DNA of 64,000 nt from Agapetus fuscipes (Eukaryota > Arthropoda > Insecta > Trichoptera > Glossosomatidae): positions 12,485,215-12,549,214 of the forward strand of contig OX637346.1 of the NCBI GenBank assembly GCA_951799405.1, written 5' to 3'. The first letter of the stretch is position 1, and every line of letters begins with the position of its first letter. A program made the position numbers and the translations under genes. Positions 1 to 9,697 of the stretch are shown piece by piece. The notes below the pieces were generated by a model, which saw only the letters and a program-made list of their open reading frames with translations, made no database searches and had not been told where the DNA came from.

Positions 1-494
1 TATTATCTTGAAATGTGTATCGAGATAAAGTGACTGTGAATAATGTGATAATTAGAGAAGAGGTTGGCACCCCTTTAAGGATTAATTAGTAATAATAATA
101 GTGGGTACTAACACATGTTATGTTCGTAGTGAAAATTGGATCTATTTAAAATAAGTCTAAATGGCAAATTTACTTCCCTATCGTACCTTAATACTCGTAG
201 ACCCTTTTTAAAATAAGCTTAGAGATAAAAAGGAATACAATAAAATTATATCAGACGTAGACAATAAAAATTAAATATGTAGTTTGTTTTTTTTCTTTTT
301 CATGATTTATATTTCCGGTCGATTACGACGCAAAATCTAGATGAATTGTAAAATACTAAAACAAAGAGGAAAAATTATGAAACCGAAAAAAGATTAAATA
401 TTACTTTTTACCTATTTTTAACTTCACTCAATATAATGTTATGATGGGTTCTTTAAACTTAATTGCGATTTAAATAATTTATTTTACAAGATTA
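1..494. other. A+T-rich flank, no gene seen
   Basis: Strongly A+T-rich, with stops in all frames and no recognisable coding or repeat boundary. It lies upstream of the LINE and may include its lost 5' region, but I see no coding similarity upstream of about position 526. Confidence 0.5.
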
Positions 495-530
495 TTTTTT
501 CACAAAATTGTTTACAATTTTGTGAAAAAA
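495..530. repeat. Perfect 17-bp inverted repeat next to the LINE 5' edge
   Basis: Arms 495-511 and 514-530 are perfectly complementary (core CACAAAATTGT / ACAATTTTGTG flanked by T6 and A6), with only a 2-base spacer. The ORF1 frame is open just after it (from 526), so the palindrome lies at or very near the 5' boundary of the retrotransposon. Confidence 0.85.
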
Positions 531-600
531 AAAAAATTTTGAAAGAAAAGAAAATTTTGAAATTTACCAAAAAATTAAACTAAGAAATCTTGGTATAAGT

Positions 601-1278
601 GTGGAGGAGGTGAAAAAAATTTCTAAAAAAAGAGTCATCATAAAATGTAACAGAAAAGATGATGCGCATAAATTGAAGAAGTGCATAGAAAACGAATTTA
701 AGGATGTTAACGTTGATGAACTGAAAAAAAGGAAACCTACTATGATTTTGAAAGGTATACAGAATGATTATGATAAGGATGATTTCCTGGAGGACATTGT
801 GACTCAAAACTCTGAGATTTCTGCCCTAAATCCAGATCAACACTTTGATGAAATGCTCCGTGTTAAAAAAATTATTAAAAGCAAATATAATGACACATCA
901 AACTACATCGTGGAAGTGGACCCTACTATACGAAGAGTATTACTTATGAAGGCTAAAGTTAATTTAGGATATCAGAGGATTCCAGTTGAAGATGCGAATG
1001 CAATTACTCAATGCTTCTCTTGTCTTATGTGGGGGCACAGTGCGGCGAGATGTCTGCAAAGAGACGGCCAACATGACGTATGCTGTACTTATTGTGGAGG
1101 TGCTCATACGTACAAAGATTGTACAAACAAGGAGGGTCCTCCAAAATGTAAAAATTGCACAAAGCACAACGAAAGATTTAAGTTGTCTTTTCCTACGGAA
1201 CATAGGGCCAATGATAAAATAAAATGCAAAATCTACTCAAAAATGCTTTTTCTTGCAGAACAAAATATTGAATATTAA
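601..1278 (+). CDS. LINE ORF1, gag-like nucleic-acid chaperone with three zinc knuckles, 5'-truncated
   Basis: ORF1 proteins coat LINE RNA in the ribonucleoprotein. The N-terminal half (residues about 1-60) looks like the RRM/PRE_C2HC-type region of Jockey/CR1-group ORF1: a basic-acidic helix-rich stretch followed by KPTMILKGI. Zinc knuckles follow: CX2CX4HX4C at residues 138-151, CX2CX3HX4C at 162-174, and a looser CX2CX14HX6C at 183-209. Position 601 is GTG, not ATG. The frame is open back to 526 with no ATG before a TGA at 523-525, so the natural N-terminus is missing. Family members are usually longer. The stop overlaps the start of the next open frame. Confidence 0.85.
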   Translation: MEEVKKISKKRVIIKCNRKDDAHKLKKCIENEFKDVNVDELKKRKPTMILKGIQNDYDKDDFLEDIVTQNSEISALNPDQHFDEMLRVKKIIKSKYNDTSNYIVEVDPTIRRVLLMKAKVNLGYQRIPVEDANAITQCFSCLMWGHSAARCLQRDGQHDVCCTYCGGAHTYKDCTNKEGPPKCKNCTKHNERFKLSFPTEHRANDKIKCKIYSKMLFLAEQNIEY

Positions 1279-1717
1279 ATGCTTTCTTTTTATACTTCCT
1301 TTGCACTGTTTCAGTACACTCTGTTATCTCTTCTTTTTATATTCTCTATCCTATCATAATATAATAATTCATGTATATGGTGGACCTGTGATTAGTAATG
1401 ATACTGATGTGTGTATATTGTTTTATTTGTACATTGATGATAGATATGTTGTAAAATGTAAATTGTTTTGTTGTATTTATGGATATATGATAGTGTTCGC
1501 ACTTTACAATGAATGCATTATTATAACATGTCTACCAAATATTTATACCTTGTATAATATGTATGTACTGACTTCTGTTTTATCAAATAACAATGATAAC
1601 CTACCACTTTTTATTTTGTACTTTTACCTGTCATGTATGCTTTTTACTTTATTTTTATTTTTTAACTCCTATTATGGCAGTCCTACGTCAAAAGTAAAAA
1701 AATACAATGAGCATTAA
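1253..1717 (+). CDS. Intervening hydrophobic open frame between LINE ORF1 and ORF2 (uncertain)
   Basis: A 154-codon open frame overlaps the end of ORF1 by 26 nt, and its stop overlaps the ORF2 start within ATGAGCATTAA (1707-1717). The translation is rich in Phe, Leu, Tyr and Ile, with several hydrophobic stretches and a basic end (KVKKYNEH). I recognise no domain. In DNA this A+T-rich, so long a stop-free run is unlikely by chance, but a T-rich strand yields Phe/Leu/Tyr codons and hides few stops in one frame. It may be a spacer, an extra ORF, or a frameshift path linking ORF1 to ORF2. Confidence 0.3.
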   Translation: MQNKILNIKCFLFILPLHCFSTLCYLFFLYSLSYHNIIIHVYGGPVISNDTDVCILFYLYIDDRYVVKCKLFCCIYGYMIVFALYNECIIITCLPNIYTLYNMYVLTSVLSNNNDNLPLFILYFYLSCMLFTLFLFFNSYYGSPTSKVKKYNEH

Positions 1718-4637
1718 TATTATTGATGACGAGAGTGACATAGACTTTATAAGAGTGAATAGACTAGAAGACTTTATTGAGTTAAAGGATGGAGCCTATG
1801 ATAAAAATAATATTGTGTGTGTCCAATTGTACATTCGTTCAATTTGTAAATATTGGGATATTTTTAATGCATATTTTAGAAATTGTTTAAAGTTTATCGA
1901 TATCTTAATGCTCTGTGAAACCTCAATAAAGGACTTCGAAACTTGTTTTTATAACTTGCCTGAATTCAATAGTTTCCACTTCTGCCGAAGTAGCAAAATG
2001 GGCGGGGGAATAAAATTGTATGTTAGTAAAAAATTTAATTTTGTACAAAAATCCCTCCAATCTCTTTGTTTTGAAAATGTCTTTGGAACTTTGACACTAC
2101 CAAACAAATCTATTATTCACATTCTTGCTCTTTATAGACCACCTAACCTTAATAAACAGGGATTTTTAACTGAAATTTCATCATTTTTTAATGATTACAC
2201 TAACATAAATGATAATATATTATTTCTTGGGGATATCAACTTAAACTTGCTGAACGAATGTGATCCGATAACCATATCTTATGAAAACATATTAGCTAAT
2301 AACTTTATGGTAAAATGTATTTCTGATGTAACTAGAGAAGCAATAGTCAATGATATTGTTACAAAATCTTGTATTGACCATATTTATTTGAGGTATATAA
2401 CAAATGATCCTGTAAGTGTTGGGCGTGGTTTCTGCTCTGTAAATATACGTGCTTGTGTATGTGAATATCTTATAGCTGACCATTATGCGACAGCAATTAG
2501 TTTTCAGTATAGATGGAATAATAAATCTGATAATGTTGTCAAAAATAAACCAATGTTCATTATGTCGCAAAAACGGTTAGATAGTAATATTATTAAAACT
2601 GACTGGAATACTCTTCTTGAAGAAAATGATTGCGAATTATTATACTATAAAATTTGTAATGCTTTTGATAATTTGTATAAAGAAAGCCTAATTCCATGGT
2701 GCCATAAAAATAAAAATAGACCTAACGCTACGAAAGACTGGATAAATAGGGAGATTCTACAGGAAATAAAACAAAGAGACATCTTATTTAGGAGATGGAA
2801 GAGTACACCTAGTAATAAGTTTTATGAAAAGGAGTATAAAACGATACGTAATTACTTGAACAAAAAAATTTTGAAATTAAAGTTAACTTTTTATAATGAT
2901 AAATTTAAGAATTGTTTCAAGGACATAAAAAAAACCTGGGATGAATGTAACAAAATCTTAGGCAGAAAATCTAAAACAAATTGTGATGAAGTTATAAAAA
3001 AATATTTTGTAAACAACAAATATAATTGCATTGAAAGTGTTTCCAATGAATTTGCTAAGTATTTCTCTGATAATGTATCCCAGTTAATGCACGTTTGTAG
3101 TATAAAAATTGCTGGTCCAGAGCCTGATATGCTTCCACATAGCTTTTATTTACCTAAAGCTAAACTATCTGAAGTTGTAAAAATAATAAATCTTGCAAAA
3201 AACTCTAAAACACCAGGAGTTGACCTTATCCGAATGACTGACTTAAAAAAACACGTGGAAATATTGGGACCTCTTGTTACACATTTAATTAACTCAATTA
3301 TAAACCAGGGAATAATTCCTCTGAAATTAAAATGTAGCCTAATCAGACCAATCTACAAGGGTGGTGATCACTCTGTAATGGGAAACTATAGGCCAATTAG
3401 TATATTACCTGCTCTTGAAAAAATACTTGAAAAATACATTTTCTCAAAGTTGACTCAATATCTTAACAAATTTGAAATTCTGGATACCAATCAATATGGA
3501 TTTCAGAAGGGTAGAAGTACAGAAATTCTACTTCAAAGTTTTTCCAATCATATTAATAACGAATTAAACAATAAAAAACATGTATTAGTATTATTCATTG
3601 ACTTCTCCAAGGCTTTTGATACAATTGATCACTTAAAATTGCTTAGATACTTAGATGTCATAGGGATTAGAGGCCCAGTTTTACATCTCTTTGAAAATTA
3701 CCTCTCTAACAGAACCATGACTGTTAATATTGATGGATCTAAAAGTGATATTAAGAACATCAGTGCTGGGGTCCCGCAAGGATCTGTTTTAGGCCCTATA
3801 TTATATATAATTTATGTATCTTTTATTAAATATATTTTCTCAAATGTAAAATATTATGTATATGCGGATGATACTGCACTTGTCATATCTAGTGAGAATT
3901 TAGATGAATGTAACACAATGTTACAAAATGATTTTGATAAACTGCAGAATTGGTGTCATGATGCAGGTCTTTTAATTAATTCAAAAAAAACTAAAATTAT
4001 GCATATTAGATCCCCTCATGCTAGAATTAGTACTGTGCCAACCATAAAAGCCCATAATTATGAATGCCTTCATGTCACCAATAATTGTAGAACTTGTTTA
4101 TGTGAAAATATTGACATTGTAAGCGATTATACTTATCTAGGAGTAACAATTGACTGTTTCTTCAAGTGGGACACACATACTTCAAAAACGTGCAAACGAC
4201 TGAGATCTGTTGTTGGACAATTATATAAGTTAAAGTTTATATTGCCGCTCCCTACATTAAGATTGGTATATTTATCGCTTGCCGAGTCCATTATAAGATA
4301 CGGCCTCACTGCATGGGGACATTCTTGCGCCACCAATATTAAAAATGTACAAAATGTTCAAAATGCTCTCTTAAAATTAATTGCTCCCATAAATGTGTAT
4401 AACCAAAGGCAGAATATACCATTTTTATTCCAATCATTAAATGTCTTGCCTATTAAGGGTATACTATGGAACATAATTATATGTCAACAATTGTTTAATG
4501 ATAAATATAAAAATAAACTAGAGCATGTGTACCAAACAAGATTTACATCTAATGAAGGACTAGTTGTGCCAAGAATTAATAACAAATATGGACAAAGAAC
4601 GTTGGATTACCTTGTGCCAAAAATATTTAATTTGTAG
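1707..4637 (+). CDS. LINE ORF2: APE endonuclease + reverse transcriptase, premature stop near the C-terminus
   Basis: ORF2 nicks target DNA and reverse-transcribes the element RNA from the nick. The endonuclease spans residues about 37-260: ETS with Glu71, LYRPP (142-146), LGDIN with Asp176 and Asn178, CIDHIYL (222-228), and ADH (257-259). The conserved Asn of the first motif (QLNIRS in relatives) is Tyr42 here. The RT spans about 480-790: YRPISILP (561-568), QYGFQKGRST (596-605), FIDFSKAFD with Asp632, AGVPQGSVLGP (687-697) and the YADD box (719-722). The frame ends at TAG 4635-4637. Beyond it, 29 more codons continue the family C-terminal pattern (FK...W L) to a TAA at 4725-4727, so the TAG looks like a recent nonsense change. 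The ATG at 1707 sits about 35 residues before the first motif, as expected. Confidence 0.92.
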   Translation: MSINIIDDESDIDFIRVNRLEDFIELKDGAYDKNNIVCVQLYIRSICKYWDIFNAYFRNCLKFIDILMLCETSIKDFETCFYNLPEFNSFHFCRSSKMGGGIKLYVSKKFNFVQKSLQSLCFENVFGTLTLPNKSIIHILALYRPPNLNKQGFLTEISSFFNDYTNINDNILFLGDINLNLLNECDPITISYENILANNFMVKCISDVTREAIVNDIVTKSCIDHIYLRYITNDPVSVGRGFCSVNIRACVCEYLIADHYATAISFQYRWNNKSDNVVKNKPMFIMSQKRLDSNIIKTDWNTLLEENDCELLYYKICNAFDNLYKESLIPWCHKNKNRPNATKDWINREILQEIKQRDILFRRWKSTPSNKFYEKEYKTIRNYLNKKILKLKLTFYNDKFKNCFKDIKKTWDECNKILGRKSKTNCDEVIKKYFVNNKYNCIESVSNEFAKYFSDNVSQLMHVCSIKIAGPEPDMLPHSFYLPKAKLSEVVKIINLAKNSKTPGVDLIRMTDLKKHVEILGPLVTHLINSIINQGIIPLKLKCSLIRPIYKGGDHSVMGNYRPISILPALEKILEKYIFSKLTQYLNKFEILDTNQYGFQKGRSTEILLQSFSNHINNELNNKKHVLVLFIDFSKAFDTIDHLKLLRYLDVIGIRGPVLHLFENYLSNRTMTVNIDGSKSDIKNISAGVPQGSVLGPILYIIYVSFIKYIFSNVKYYVYADDTALVISSENLDECNTMLQNDFDKLQNWCHDAGLLINSKKTKIMHIRSPHARISTVPTIKAHNYECLHVTNNCRTCLCENIDIVSDYTYLGVTIDCFFKWDTHTSKTCKRLRSVVGQLYKLKFILPLPTLRLVYLSLAESIIRYGLTAWGHSCATNIKNVQNVQNALLKLIAPINVYNQRQNIPFLFQSLNVLPIKGILWNIIICQQLFNDKYKNKLEHVYQTRFTSNEGLVVPRINNKYGQRTLDYLVPKIFNL

Positions 4638-4848
4638 CCAAAGGACTTTAAAAAGGAATCTACAAACATTAATAAAATTATAATATCTTTGAAGATTTGG
4701 CTGGGAGAAAGAACTTTTTTATATTAATTACCTTAACTATATTTGTGTTTTTACTCTACTCTTGTCTCCTAATTTTAACTTTAATTTACTTTTTATTTCA
4801 TACTAGCACTAAATACTAAGACTTATATTTTTTAATTTGATTGTTGCA

Positions 4849-4960
4849 CCCGATGACAAACTGAAATTTTTTGGTTTATCGGGACAAAAATGTTTAATTT
4901 TTAAGATTTATATTTCTTGTAAAAATTGTTTATGAAATAAAAAATAAAAAAAATAAAAAA
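4849..4960 (+). other. LINE 3' UTR hairpin and A-rich tail
   Basis: CCCGAT (4849-4854) pairs with ATCGGG (4878-4883) and the stem extends imperfectly inward, giving a small hairpin about 50 bp before the tail. The tail 4934-4960 is made of AAATAAAA-type units. In CR1-group LINEs a 3' hairpin plus a short repeat tail is the template recognised for reverse transcription; that role is inferred here. Confidence 0.55.
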
Positions 4961-4966
4961 TATACT

Positions 4967-5570
4967 GTACACCACAGATCACTGAATATAAACTCTTCAT
5001 GCTCTGCGTACAGTGGTGTTCGCGTTATAATGATCAAAGCGACTCTGTCTGGCCCAAAGAATCTTTGCTCGTATATATATGGGTGACAGAGACGATTGTT
5101 GCATGTTCTCGAACATGGTAGATACTTCCGCTAGGATTGTTCGACACTATACCAGATTGTTCGACATACACCAACCAGCTCGCCAAGGCTCACGTACAAC
5201 GAATCCATAGTTCGTAACAATACCTATTTTTAAGCAATGCAATGTATTCATTCATGTTTGATGTGAGTAAGTTTTTATAAAAGTAGTTTGAAAATATGAG
5301 AAATTCTGTATTTAAAGACCAAAAATTATACGTTCGAAATGACGTCAGGCATCCGTTTACGGTCCTCGGAAATACGTTTTATTCCATTGTGGCCGCATAG
5401 TAAAAATGAATCAATACAAAATGTATGAATGGTGCTAAAGTTAGCCTCTCACGCCGTACAATGTGACGGAAACCGAAACGGACTTCTTTGTACTCAAAAA
5501 CCACCCCCGTTCCCTTTACAGGCATTACTAGTTGCTACCCTCTTCATGGTAGATGCTCGTCGTAATCCAC
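4967..5570. other. Unannotated stretch; possible LTR-like fragment
   Basis: No gene. A TATATATA run (5074-5081) and the twice-repeated word GATTGTTCGACA (around 5136 and 5155) resemble an LTR U3/R area, but no paired LTR or TG...CA termini were found. Confidence 0.25.
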
Positions 5571-5573
5571 CAA

Positions 5574-6158
5574 ATGCCACATTGCAAAACTCTAAATTGC
5601 TCCCTGAAAATACCACAATCTGTAGGTTTTAAAAACTCTGTGGCATTTAGACGTGGCAAAAATTACACATAATTTATTGAAATATGGTAAGGACAACGTC
5701 TGCCGGATCAGGTAGTCTAATGGGAAGTTTTTATATGCCTACTTTTTTTTTTGCAAAAATGCCACATTACAATGGCATATTATTTTTCAGCTCACAGTTT
5801 TTAGTTCGACTAAATTAATTTTAGAGCAAAATAAAGTACACAAAACTTTTTTTGTAAAATACTTCAAAATAATCATACAATAAAAATTAAGCAGAATTTC
5901 AGACCACGGGTCCTGACAGAAAGTATTGTAAAATGTGTGTACAAAAAGTTAAGTGCTTTGACATAAAGGAATTACAAATCACTTATTATGCTTATTTGTT
6001 TAAATTACTTACTGCTACAAAAATGACAAGGAACATCATAGATTATTTCTGAAATAAAATAATTTATTATATTTGTAGCTACTTTGCAAGTAAAAAATGT
6101 ATATACGATGCCACATTTTTTATCTTAAATGCCACATTTCATGATAACAAATGCCACA
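5574..6158. repeat. Dispersed ATGCCACA octamer cluster
   Basis: ATGCCACA occurs at 5574, 5759, 6108, 6129 and 6151, and its complement TGTGGCAT at 5639. Most copies sit in an AAATGCCACATT context. There is no regular period and no coding frame. Confidence 0.7.
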
Positions 6159-7623
6159 ATTTTGTAGATTCTATGATCACAAAGTCCTTCTTCACCTTCC
6201 TCTTCTTCCCTCCTTCAACTTACTCCATCCAGCCCTACATTGAAAACAAAATATTATACATTCATTTCAAATACAAACTATACGTAAAATATATGATACA
6301 GGCTCGCTTTATACGACCCACCAAGGTTTTTGTTGTCACTTTTTTGTCGAGGAAATTTGAGTAGACGTAACGAAAGTGTTGTAAAACAAAAGCTGTCGAA
6401 ATTGATAGGTACACCCGAAACGCTGGCTAGTATTTTATTGTAAAGCCTTAGTGTAAACCAATATATAAGTACAACGTGTAATGGAGCTTATGTAAATTTT
6501 TCCAAACATGTCGAAAAAAAAACAATACATTAAATTAAGAACTTTAAGTCAATGTGGTGTTGCCATGGCGTTTGCTACGACAAAAAGCGGTGGCTCTGGT
6601 TATGATGATGATGATGATGATGGATGATTTCTTTCCTGTGGCGCCATTTAATGGTCCAGAACCATCTCAAGGGCGCCGTGGCTTCTGGAGAAAAACAGTG
6701 TCTTCAGTCCCTTTCTGAAAGTGGTGGTAGGCTGGTTCGCGCGAATACCGACGGGCAAATCGTTCTATGGGCAACCGGCCCGGCCACCGCAAAGCCTGTC
6801 TGCAAAATTTGATGTTTTAGCCCTTTTGGGCACCATGACCTTGTTGACAGCAGTGAGGGCAGAGCGTAGTGGTCGTTTTGAAGGCTTATCGTCAGAGTGG
6901 TGTAAGTTTAAAATAAAACAGAACCCGTTCGATCTCCGCCTGGCCCTCTTGATTAAGTTTTGAGCATGAGATAACAGATGTCATTTCATCAATTAATTAA
7001 AAAATCTTTACACAAAATTAAAGTTATCATTGATTATTTTTTTCTGGCCAAGCTGATCCTTTTCACGAAATAAAAATAATGTGGACTTTTCAATTTTACC
7101 TCATAAATTTTAGCACACATCAAAATAAATAATATTATTTCGGCCAAACATACACCGTGACGGGTAGGATAAAAAATAATCCCTCTTTGTCCATGTTCGC
7201 ATATTTTTCCCCAACTTTAATCATTATTGCGTATGATTTATGTAAAATTGACAATATCGAATTCAACTACCTGCGGGCTTTGGGAGTCACTTTATTTTAT
7301 AGAAAAAAATATCATTGTATCGCTTCGATTTGGACCCGCCTACTAAAATAAAAATCTCCCGGACGGATCTTCTTCTTTTGTGATGTGATCATAATAAAAC
7401 TATGCGGGTATCTTCACAAAAAAATGTCGTTCCATGGTCAGGGTCGATCAAAAATAAATCCCATATTTCTTTCACAAGAATTTGTTATTCCTTTTCCTTG
7501 AAAATTACGTTTTACTTTATGAAGGCTTTTTTTTTTACCATAGCGTCTTTAATTAATTGAAATATGTCATTTAATGTACTACGAACGCTTTTAATTATTT
7601 TTTTGAGAAAATCAATCAATATT
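6159..7623. other. No gene recognised; GC-richer patch at 6620-6850
   Basis: Mostly A+T-rich. A (GAT)n-like run (6603-6628) leads into a GC-richer patch (6630-6850) with short open frames on the plus strand and no recognisable domain; it may be an old repeat or coding remnant. I cannot assign it. Confidence 0.3.
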
Positions 7624-7870
7624 CTTTGACTTATAGGTTGGTATGAGACTGACTACCCATATGTAAGAATTGGTTCACTTTGCCAATGTCACCCCTGTCT
7701 CAGGGAAGGACGGCAAGAGTTGCAGGGTGTATGTCCATTTGAGATTTGGTTTTTATGTTGTAGGTTCACATGAGGCATGTGCAAGCGCGAACTTGTACGT
7801 GTCTGGTTGTGAGAATGCATGTACTGTGAATCTCCAATGTAACATATCTTTGCAACTTAGATTAGATTAG
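7624..7870 (+). repeat. Family A SINE-like repeat, full copy, head of a head-to-tail pair
   Basis: It starts at CTTTGACTTATAGGTTGGTA and ends at AACTTAGATTAGATTAG. The internal CCCCTGTCTCAGGG hairpin is present. The tail here is GATTA-type rather than ATTATAG. Confidence 0.85.
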
Positions 7871-8050
7871 AACCCTGTTTCAGGGAAGGTCGGCAAAATG
7901 TTCATTTGAGGTTTGAATTTTAATTTGTAAGTACCTACACATGCCGAATTTGCAAGCGCGAACTCACAAAATAATATCTTTTCATTGGCATGCATTTGTT
8001 TTAATTTTATATGTTAATAATATATCTTAGCATCTTAGATTATAGAATAT
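7871..8050 (+). repeat. Family A repeat, second unit lacking its head
   Basis: It begins at the internal CCCTGTTTCAGGG hairpin directly after the tail of the preceding copy and ends CTTAGATTATAG. The two units form a head-to-tail dimer in which the second lost its first ~60 bp. Confidence 0.75.
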
Positions 8051-8414
8051 AGCATACTGATCATAACATAGACACTACACTTTTTTTACTTAACACTTCA
8101 TGAAAATATCAAAATGATAAACTAATCATAGTAGGTCCTTCACAGTTTTTTTTTTAGTCTTTAAAGAATGCTTAATAAAGAAAAACTTACCTAAATTTTT
8201 TTTTGTGCAAAAATTTTTAAAACAGAAGTTTCACAAAGCTTACGCGTTACATAGATGATGAGTTGATGGTATTTTCATCCACAATTTAACCTTTGGATTA
8301 ACCAAGTACCAAGAACTTGAAATGCAAAGGAAACTGCAGCACTTGAAGCAGATTATTGTATCCTGAGAGATAAAATTATACAGGAAACACTAGTGCACAC
8401 AACAAAGCTCCCGT

Positions 8415-8530
8415 ACACCAAGTTTAAAACTTCGCGTAGATTCCCCTCGATCGCGGAAATACCAAAATGTATGAAAACCAATAAACTCACTAGGAGTGCT
8501 GTTGTATATTTTGTATAGCGTTATACTTGA
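8415..8530. repeat. Family M palindromic MITE
   Basis: Terminal CACCAAGTTTAAAAC pairs with GTTATACTTGAG. The centre carries the family word ACTAGGAGTGCTGTTG. One arm is diverged. Confidence 0.65.
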
Positions 8531-8599
8531 GCGATTGAGGGGATTTAAGCTATGTTTTATACGGTTCCATCATAGAACGACATGTGACATAACGACACA

Positions 8600-8754
8600 T
8601 TAGTGAGGGAACTGGATTTGGATTTTGGAGAGACTGTTTAAAAGACGTCTCAAGACTCACCTCTTCGTCCAATCATATGGACCAGCGACTTATTGCAGTG
8701 ACACACTGTCATTAAAGGCGCTATATAAATGTTGAATTCATAATAATAATCATG
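8600..8754 (+). pseudogene. CR1/L2-like ORF2 C-terminus and 3' end
   Basis: Codons 8636-8680 read FKRRLKTHLFVQSYG, the classic final block of CR1/L2-group ORF2 proteins (FK..LKTHLF). The 3' UTR follows with GGCGCTATATAAATG (8718-8732) and an (AAT)n tail. Only the last ~150 bp of the element remain. Confidence 0.7.
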
Positions 8755-9011
8755 ACAGAACAACACGTGATAAATCATCACAATGACAGTACATCCCAAT
8801 GACAAAACATTACAAATACAAAACATCACATGACAAAGCATCACATACCTAAAACATAACATGTTTTATCATGTGATATTTTGTCATTTGATGTTTTGTC
8901 CTCGTGTTGTTTTATCATAGTGATGTATTGTCTGTGTTTTTTGTCATATTGTGATGTACCTACTGTCATTGTGTTGTTCTGTCATTTGATGTTCTGTCAT
9001 GTGTCGTTCTA

Positions 9012-9263
9012 TCTATAATAATAATCTATAATCTAAGTTGCAAGGATATATTCATTTAAAGCTCTCAGATGTATGCCCACAAACCAACAAGTGTAGTTCG
9101 CGCTTACAAATGCTGAATGTGTACTTACAAATAAAATCCAAACCTCAAATTAACATAAGCCCCACAACTTTTGCCGACCTTCCCTGAAACAGGGGTGACA
9201 TTGCAAAGTGAACCATTTTTTACAGTATGGGTGGTCAGCCTCATACCAACCTATAAGTCAAGG
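9012..9263 (-). repeat. Family A repeat inserted in FB1
   Basis: Full-length minus-strand copy. GTTCTAT occurs on both sides (9005-9011 and 9270-9276), a possible target duplication, although the host array itself is repetitive. Confidence 0.88.
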
Positions 9264-9697
9264 AAAATAAGTTCTATCATGTGTCGTTATAACATGTATC
9301 GTTATGTCACGTGTCGTTTCGTCACTGTGCCGTTTTAACCTATCACCGTTGTATACTCGGGGTGCTTCAGTGTTACTTTGTATGGAATTCATCTCCCCTT
9401 ATGAGCTACGAAACGCTTAGACCCGGCAGCGCGGCGGGATAAACACAGCTTTCATGACCTGTGCCAACACTAAAACACTGTTGGATGGGTAATTATGCAT
9501 CACTTTACGAACACACCAGCGACTGGTAGTGTTTTATGAGATTTCGATAGAGATAACACCGAAATTATTGCAATCTTTAAATAGCGATATCCTCGTATAT
9601 TTTCAATACAAAAGTGCTGGTATATTTTTGACGTTAGCCCCTTTATCTTTTCAACGGAAAATTTTCCGTTTTATAAAAACAACGGGAAACGTCATAA

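Larger units (their letters stand above)
526..4966 (+). mobile_element. Non-LTR retrotransposon (CR1/Jockey-like), nearly full length
   Basis: It has a gag-like ORF1 with CCHC knuckles, then an ORF2 with APE endonuclease and reverse transcriptase, a 3' UTR of about 240 bp after the ancestral stop, and an A-rich tail of AAATAAA-like units (4934-4960). The RT block FIDFSKAFD / GVPQGSVLGP / YADD places it in the CR1-Jockey-Daphne part of the LINE tree; the exact clade needs a phylogeny. ORF1 has no ATG in its open frame, so the 5' end is probably truncated. No target-site duplication could be recognised. ORF2 is open for 976 codons, which suggests a young insertion. Confidence 0.9.
8551..9348. 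mobile_element. Foldback-like element FB1, inverted arrays of a ~15-bp unit
   Basis: The left part carries units like ACATGACAGAACAAC and the right part carries their complement (GTTGTTCTGTCATGT), meeting near 8860. The outer ends differ: GGTTCCATCATAG on the left and CCGTTTTAACCTATCACCG on the right. A CR1/L2-like 3' fragment (8600-8754) and a family A copy (9012-9263) lie inside. The overall design recalls foldback elements such as Drosophila FB, whose long terminal inverted repeats are built from short tandem repeats. That class assignment is an inference. Confidence 0.6.

Noticed and set aside
4967..5220. Solo LTR
   Set aside because: A TATATATA run and a repeated GATTGTTCGACA hint at one, but no TG/CA ends, target duplication or second copy were found.
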